Origin: Corella eumyota
Taxonomy: Eukaryota > Chordata > Ascidiacea > Phlebobranchia > Corellidae
Length of the DNA: 64,000 bases
Direction of reading: 5' to 3'
Assembly: GCA_963082875.1 (NCBI GenBank)
Contig: OY720098.1
Location: 10,912,001 to 10,976,000 of the forward strand
Shown here: piece by piece, positions 57,983-64,000 of the stretch
Layout of the letters: each line of letters starts with the position of its first letter
Position numbering within the stretch: the stretch's first letter is position 1
Notes under the pieces: model-generated
Seen by the model: only the letters and a program-made list of their open reading frames with translations
Told to the model about the DNA's origin: nothing
Database searches by the model: none
Made by a program: the position numbers and the translations under genes

Positions 57983-60806
57983 TTTTAATGTCTTCGCTTT
58001 CTTTAATTAAATTGTAACTTGATCTTGAAGCAATATATCCAAATATATTCTATATTTTTATTTTTTTAAATCGTAGACTAGCTAAAAAATAAGGTTTAAA
58101 CGAGTTAGTTTTTGTTCGTTGAAGTTTATGCCGCTTATTTGTTTGTCTTCCTTCGACTGGTGCTCCTTTTCTAAGATTCGGTCGATTTTATTCAAAAGTT
58201 TTACGGTTTTTTTTCGACGTTTGGTTTGATACGAGAGAAGGCACACTTACAAAAGAATTATTCTTATGGGTAAATTACGAGTGACGTAGAGCGAAAAATT
58301 TTCTAAGACAAGCTGTTCCGCCATAAGTTTTTAAAATCACGCAAACTTTGTGCTATATCTAATCGTCCAAAAATAACGATTACGTCTTTTTACTAAAATT
58401 CATATTGGCTAATGATTTTCCCTAATTATTCAGTATGAAGTGGAAAGTTTTCTGAGTAAAAAAAGTGGCAAAATACTCCTTTATTACAATCACAAAGGTC
58501 TAAATTCTAAAGTAATAGTTTTATTTTAAAAGTTGTAATATAAAAGTATCACGAGGGCTCTTATAACCAAATGAAAACTTTCAGAAAAAAAATAAAGCGA
58601 TTCCAACTGTCACCTGACAACTGTAACCTGATAAAAAAGTTACACCAAAAAGTCTAAGATTTAAATGCGTATTAATATGTTAGTTAAAGCGTTATTTTCA
58701 ATGGCCAATTATGACAACATTAGGAGATAGCGTAAAATCTTTACAGATTTTGTTAAAATTAAATAAAATCTGCAGGTAACATTACAGCATTGTTTTATTA
58801 AAATGAATATTCAAAATTAATTAATTGCTGTTTTGTGGTTCTGCCTATCAAATAAAATGTCTCTAAAAATAAAAATATTTTTACTATCATTATTTTAGTA
58901 TTTGAAAGCAAAACAAAATATTTCAAAGGAGCTATAAAAAAACGTAATTGACGTATTTTGATAATTTGTAATGATTGGCCGGTACTGCGTCATACAGAAT
59001 TGATCAAAATTACACAAAAATGCCAATTCGATTTACTACCGAGCACTTATTATTTAAATAAAAATATTATATTTATGTTGCCCTAAAATAATGTTATCAT
59101 TAGCGAAAATACCCTTTAACAAATTGAGTCATTTCGAAACCGTGTTATTTTGATTTTCTGTTATATTCATTAGGCATAATAACCTGTTTTTCGGCTTGCA
59201 AATTTAAGTAGGAGTAAACCAAAATGCTTTTACGTCGCTGAATTATATGGTGTTTGGTACGCCGTAATAATTTGAAATAATTTGCCGAGCACCTGCCCGG
59301 GTCACCTGTAAGCGAAACTTTCTGCCTTCGCCACCTGCTAAAGGGAGCCTTTAATTCGGGGTTGTAATCAAGTATTCGCTGGCAAAAATCACGTGAAGGT
59401 CGATTTAGTTTTCGTATTAATGCTACACTTGCAAGACGTACATTCCGTGGATATTTGGCGTTCACCAATTTCAATGATAATTTGATATTGAAAATCAACA
59501 TGACGTTTATCAAGGGTTTTTGGCCAAGTGATTACGTAGAAAAATGCAGATAAACTGTATAGATAAAAGTGTTATTTGCTTTAAACTGCTCCGATAGAAT
59601 CGGCGGCTGGAGACATCTGAAAAAAATTTAAATTGCAAAATTTCGAGACGCAGATGTAACCTTCGATTTCGAAAATGCAATAATTGGTTAAAAACAACTT
59701 CTTCAAAAGGCAATACTGTAAGCGGGTGCGCGTTGAAGTTTTGTGTCGAATCGAGGAATGTTAGATTTTAATGATTTTGCCCTTCGTGACGTCATAAACG
59801 AAATCATTTGACATGAAATAATTTACTGTGCGGTAAATGAAATCAATTGATGACGTCAATTACCGACGCCAGCTATCTTTAATGCTGATATTTTTGAAGT
59901 TATGTGTTTTCTAAATATCGTAAACATAGGTCATAGCGTGCCGATAATACGTAAGAATTATTATGTTTTGGTATGTTAAATTTTACAATTTATAAATTAT
60001 GGTACGTAAATTGTTGATTTTTAAATAATTTTGGGAAAAGTTTGAATTTGAAAGTCACAAAACTTTATTATGCCTCCATTCTGGTCTTATAACCTCACGT
60101 TGAACCTGTTCTTCTTTTATAATTAAGGTATCTGACTAGACTACTATTTTTGTACGTTTATTATTTAAACACGACCAACTAGTTTAATGGCTGATATTTA
60201 GTTTTCTACGACCTTCTTACTGCTTGTTATAAAAAACTAAAAAGTAATGAAACTGAACTTACAAAGGTTTGAAGTTAAAGAAATGTTCATACAGTTCAAG
60301 TGGATGATGTATGGGCCATAAATGTAATTGGCATAAACCCGTAAAGCTCTTAGAACTGTTTTGTGAAGTTAACTCTGTCGTTGCTTACGTGCAGGGTCTT
60401 CGATTGGCCAATGATACTAAGGCTTGTTTTAAGTCTTGCTTTAACAAAGTAGAAATACATAACTCTAATCAAAAGTTAATTTAAAGGCCTCTCTATTTAT
60501 TACTTCCATTACTACAAACGCTCAATTTATAATATTCTTCAATTAATTTTCTATGTATAAACAAAGTGGTTAATAATCGTTTTTATTCAATCTAAACATT
60601 CTAATGTTTTTTTATTTTTTAATATTTTGCTATAAATAAAAAACATGTTTTTAATTTAGTTTTTAAAATAAGATATTGTTTAAATATTTTTTTTGCTTTT
60701 TTGTGCCACGAAATTAATGGTGGCACTTGGCCATTCCGCTAAACCGAAACAATTAAAATATTTTGCAATCAGACAATCTGTTTACATTTTAAGTGACCCT
60801 GCGACA
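57983..60806. other. intergenic region between CCN gene and WAC
   Basis: Upstream region of both genes, which diverge here. Perfect TGACGTCA octamers at 59787 and 59851 are 64 bases apart. A patch at about 59160-59720 is GC-richer and carries two adjacent minus-strand open frames of 67 and 122 codons (59510-59713 and 59145-59513) with no recognised similarity. Otherwise AT-rich, with nothing recognised. Confidence 0.45.
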
Positions 60807-63800
60807 ATGGAAATGCCCCAAAAGCTAAGAGTTGATGGAAAAAATATGTTGTTTCATAACGAAAATAGAGGTATGTATAATTCGTTAAATATTTATTATC
60901 ACCAATCAATTCGTAGGCTAAACAGCTAAGTCTTAAAGGATTTTCTTTTTTTAAGTTTTCTTTTTTTTCTTTTCAAGTTGGGTATCTGCATTTGGGCTAT
61001 AAGTCATTTTAAAGTTAACTACATGTAAAAAGTACGCCCCACAGGATTCTTTTACTTACTTAATATTTAAAAGTTTTTATTTTTTTTTTGAAAATATTCA
61101 AATTAATAAAAAACACTAACACACTGACAGAGTGACTGACAATCTGACAATCAAACCAGATTAGAAAAAAATATTACTATCTACAAATTGTCTTTTGCTG
61201 GACTAACATACTTAACTTCGAATAACAAAATTTGTACTAATTAAAAAAAATGGTGCTAGGTTGCATAAAGAGGACAATACTAAAGTACGGGATACGGGAT
61301 AGTGCGGGACCGTATGTAAACGTTAACGAAAATTCGCGGAATGCGGGACAGAACGGAATTTTTGTACTTTTCTGCGGGATGATTGCTGTTTTTATCTAAA
61401 GGGCTAAGGGGTTATGCGGGATTAACTTTAAAGGTCAAGAAATGATGCGAAATTGAATATAAAGCACAAGGGAAGATTAGGGGAGGGTATAAAAAGTCCG
61501 TCCTTTTCCGCATTCAGCGTTTTTTTGTTAACGTTTACATACGACCTCGGTATTTCCCGCACCCCGCAACTTCCCGCATCCCGTATTTTAGTACTACCCC
61601 ATAAAGAGTTCATTAAAGAAAAAATTGCTGGTGCACACACATTTACCTTAAAAGTTCTGTGTGGTATCCAGAAGGGGTATTGTACTAACAAAATACTATG
61701 ACCTCTGTTGTGTGTGTAACTGGCTGCCAGAAGGTTTGGGCTGCAAAAAAAAAGCAACAAGGTGGCAGCAAAATTACCGTGTAAAATGTTATCGTAAGAC
61801 CATATTTTACCGATATTATACATAGAAATTTTGTTGACTTCCCACAGTTTTTGCAGGATGAATCTTCTTGCCGAATCTTCAGATCATCGTGTAACTACAG
61901 CACTTGCTTTATTATGTTAAAAGTCAGGGTAACATTAATAATAAACATTAGAAAAACTAGGCTATACAAAAAATCATAAAAATACAATAATAAAGGGATT
62001 AACTTTAAATGATAAAAGAAGTAATCTAGTACAACGCAACTACTTTAAATAGATTTTAATCGGGCCTATTCTATTTTTTTCTTTTCTAAGTTTTCTTTAT
62101 TTCTATGATTTCCTTTTACCCTGTAAGTTAATGTTTTTGCACTATGAAAAATTCCTGCCCACTGTCCTACTTTACAACAGGGTCATAGGTAATAAAACCC
62201 AATATATAAATCCTTAATACAAAAAGAACCTACAATAAAATTGAAAAAACATTAACAGAAAGAAGCAAATTTAAAGTAAAAGCACTTTTTAAAACTTTAT
62301 AATAGTCTAAAAATATAATTGCTGTATTTAGGTTCTTACCACAGTTCAAAGTCAACTACAGAGAAAAAACATCACAAGGTATTTTGAAATGGCATAACTT
62401 TAAAGATAATAAAAAGTTGTAACTTTTTAGATTATGAAAAGTTTTTATGTTTTTAATTAGAATAAGTTATTGCTTTTTAGATTCAAGGTGCTTTAAGAGG
62501 TTGTGGAAACTGGTCAGAACACATTAGTTCATCAGGAAAGAAATATTTCTATAATAATTTATCTGAAGTTTCGCAGTGGGAAAAACCAAAGGATTGGAAT
62601 GAAAGGTGATTTAAATTACATAAACAAAAAAATGGTGGTAACTATGTTTTCATAAACCTATTATTAAATTGGGTATTCATTTTTCTTGTTATTTTTAATT
62701 AAATATCAGCTGTAGCAAATTGTCATATTTAAAAACTATTTTTTTATTTAATAAATTTTCTCACGTATTTTTATACTAAATAGTTTTTGCAGAGTGATGT
62801 TAACAATTGCAAACTTAGCCTTAAGGCAATAAGTTAACTAAATACCAGTAGCAATGTTTCTGTTTTGAAACCTTTTTGTATTTATAGCGATGTTATTGAT
62901 CTCAAATCTAAGGATAAAAACAAATTTTCATCATCACATAAAAGTAAGTACTATCCACAGAAAATTTTAATCCATATTTAAAACCTTTGTTTTAATAATT
63001 TTACAGAAATAAACCAAAGTTATTCAAGTCATAGAAAAATTAAATATTAGGTCCCCTTAGCTGATATTCTTTTAAAGTTGCTTTAGAAGGTTATTAAACC
63101 GTCATGTTGTGGGCACTATTATATGTTGTCATTCTGCATATAAATTAATCTTTTATACATTAAACCATATTCCTCAAGTATTAATGACATGAATATAAAA
63201 CCATTTGCACTTCTGCATCAGATTCAGCCTCGAAATCACACCATTCTTCCCATCGCTCCTCCAATCATCAATCCTCCGAAAAATCTCAACAATCTTATAC
63301 TAACGAAACCACTGACAAAGACTATCGTAGCAACAATCACGATCGTGATTACCGCTCAAATAAAGCGTCGTCAAATGACAGGGACTATCGAGACATTGAC
63401 TACAGAGATAAATTAACTGATATAAACAAAGGAAAAGATAAGGATTATAGAACCAGCAGTAACTCAAAGACTTTTAACCATGTTAATGTTGCAAACAATG
63501 CTAATCTAACCAATGTAAGGTGGGATGGTAAAAAAACTGATGTTACAAATGGAAAGCATTCTTCAACAGAGTATTTATCCCAATCTAATAGGTCCAAAGG
63601 TAGAAAATTGTTTGTTTATTTATTAATATAAAACCAAAATTTATGTATTTACCAACATTTGTTAAAGTGATTTGGTAGTTTTTAGTCACATATAATTGTT
63701 GGATTTTTTTATTATTAAGGAGTATTACATGAGAATAGTGAAGACACATCAGACAAACCAAATTCAGAATCTACTGCATCCTTGTTAGTTCGAACCTTAT

Positions 63801-64000
63801 CAAATGTTTTAAACCAAGCTGCTACCACTAATACTTCTAATAACAGTGCAGAGGGGAACCTTAAAAATGGTAATTTATATGACCTAGCTTAACCATAGCT
63901 AAGCATTATTTTTTACATTTTAATCTGCATGTTAAAATTTTTAATGTAAAATTAATCAAAATTATCAGAAATATATATACTTTATATTAATTTAATTATC
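60807..64000 (+). CDS. WAC: WAC (WW domain adapter with coiled coil), 5' part, runs off window
   Basis: WAC links RNF20/40 H2B ubiquitination to transcribing polymerase and also acts in mitosis and autophagy. Exons seen: about 60807-60870, 62332-62378, 62481-62605, 62888-62943, 63222-63599, 63720-63869; the rest lies beyond the edge. The decisive match is the WW domain in the third exon: [20 protein letters not shown] and [13 protein letters not shown], with both tryptophans of the WW fold, almost identical to vertebrate WAC. The second exon reads [16 protein letters not shown], like the vertebrate YSSKSH region. After the WW come Ser/His/Asn/Asp-rich, RDYR-containing disordered stretches ([19 protein letters not shown]), also typical of WAC. 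The start is uncertain: ATG at 60807 gives [13 protein letters not shown], while an upstream in-frame ATG at 60717 is possible; a TTTACATTTTAAG acceptor at about 60792 would make 60807 the first codon of a spliced leader mRNA. Intron 1 holds a foldback element. Confidence 0.92.
61275..61605. mobile_element. foldback DNA element in WAC intron 1
   Basis: Inverted ends of about 70-80 bases: the left runs TACTAAAGTACGGGATACGG and later CGTATGTAAACGTTAACG, and the right contains CGTTAACGTTTACATACG-type sequence reading back to CCCGTATTTTAGTACTA. GCGGGA/CGGGAT motifs are repeated many times inside both arms. The core near 61470-61500 (AAGATTAGGGGAGGGTATAA) resembles the core of the smaller element at 4643-4800, so the two are probably related nonautonomous DNA elements. 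No coding capacity; a frame of about 130 codons at 61428-61823 is a shadow. Confidence 0.8.

Noticed and set aside
61428-61823. 131-codon minus-strand frame
   Set aside because: Starts outside and runs into the foldback element in WAC intron 1; composition follows the repeat, no family match.
63189-63416. 75-codon frame over WAC exon 5
   Set aside because: Out of frame with the WAC exon, whose RDYR-rich reading fits the family and the splice phases.
1-64000. CRISPR array, bacterial operon or phage features
   Set aside because: The window is clearly animal nuclear DNA with spliced genes; no regularly spaced direct repeats were seen.

Overview
The window looks like tunicate (Ciona-type) nuclear DNA. 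It is AT-rich, the genes are packed and split by many short AT-rich introns with GT..AG ends, the gene families are the single-copy set shared with vertebrates (CPSF1, WAC, RUNDC1, TBC1D13, MAPKAP1/SIN1, TRAPPC8, PDAP1), and a tRNA-headed SINE recurs four times. The assignment to Ciona is inference from this pattern; no species marker was seen. All exon models below were assembled by eye from splice sites, reading phase and remembered family sequences, and no search was run.

Layout. Positions 1 to about 3500 hold the minus-strand remains of a Ty3/gypsy-type LTR element, followed by a SINE (4211-4492) and a small foldback DNA element (4643-4800). Then come intronless TRAPPC8 (minus, 5343-9011) and, head to head with it, RUNDC1 (plus, 9842-14504). 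A five-exon CUB/LDLa membrane protein (minus, 16467-18379) and a nine-exon CYP2-type cytochrome P450 (minus, 19410-22238) follow. Upstream of the P450 lies a three-copy tandem repeat that begins inside the P450 leader (22250-24465). A GT32-type glycosyltransferase (plus, 24663-26176) and TBC1D13 (plus, 26577-30708, with SINEs in two introns) face a beta-1,4-galactosyltransferase-family gene (minus, 31316-33230), intronless SIN1 (minus, 33949-35349) and intronless PDAP1 (minus, 35904-36404). Head to head with PDAP1 is a 35-exon CPSF1 (plus, 36977-49348) carrying a SINE and a long hairpin in its introns.

The right part holds a single-pass membrane protein with a long basic tail and a C-terminal PDZ-type ligand (plus, 50791-53120), a complete six-exon CCN-family matricellular gene (minus, 55619-57982), and the 5' part of WAC (plus, from about 60807 to the window edge), with a second foldback element in WAC intron 1. 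Palindromic CRE octamers cluster from about 51.7 to 59.9 kb.

The genes do not form one pathway. They are a mixed set: vesicle traffic (TRAPPC8, TBC1D13), Golgi glycosylation (GT32, B4GALT), mTORC2 signalling (SIN1), pre-mRNA 3' end formation (CPSF1), chromatin-linked transcription (WAC), and secreted or surface proteins (CCN, CUB/LDLa, the PDZ-ligand protein). No obviously new multi-gene system was found. The most unusual items are the repeat array that duplicates the P450 leader, a SIN1 without its PH domain, a galactosyltransferase with a changed donor-pocket residue plus a C-terminal extension, and the CRE cluster around the CCN gene.
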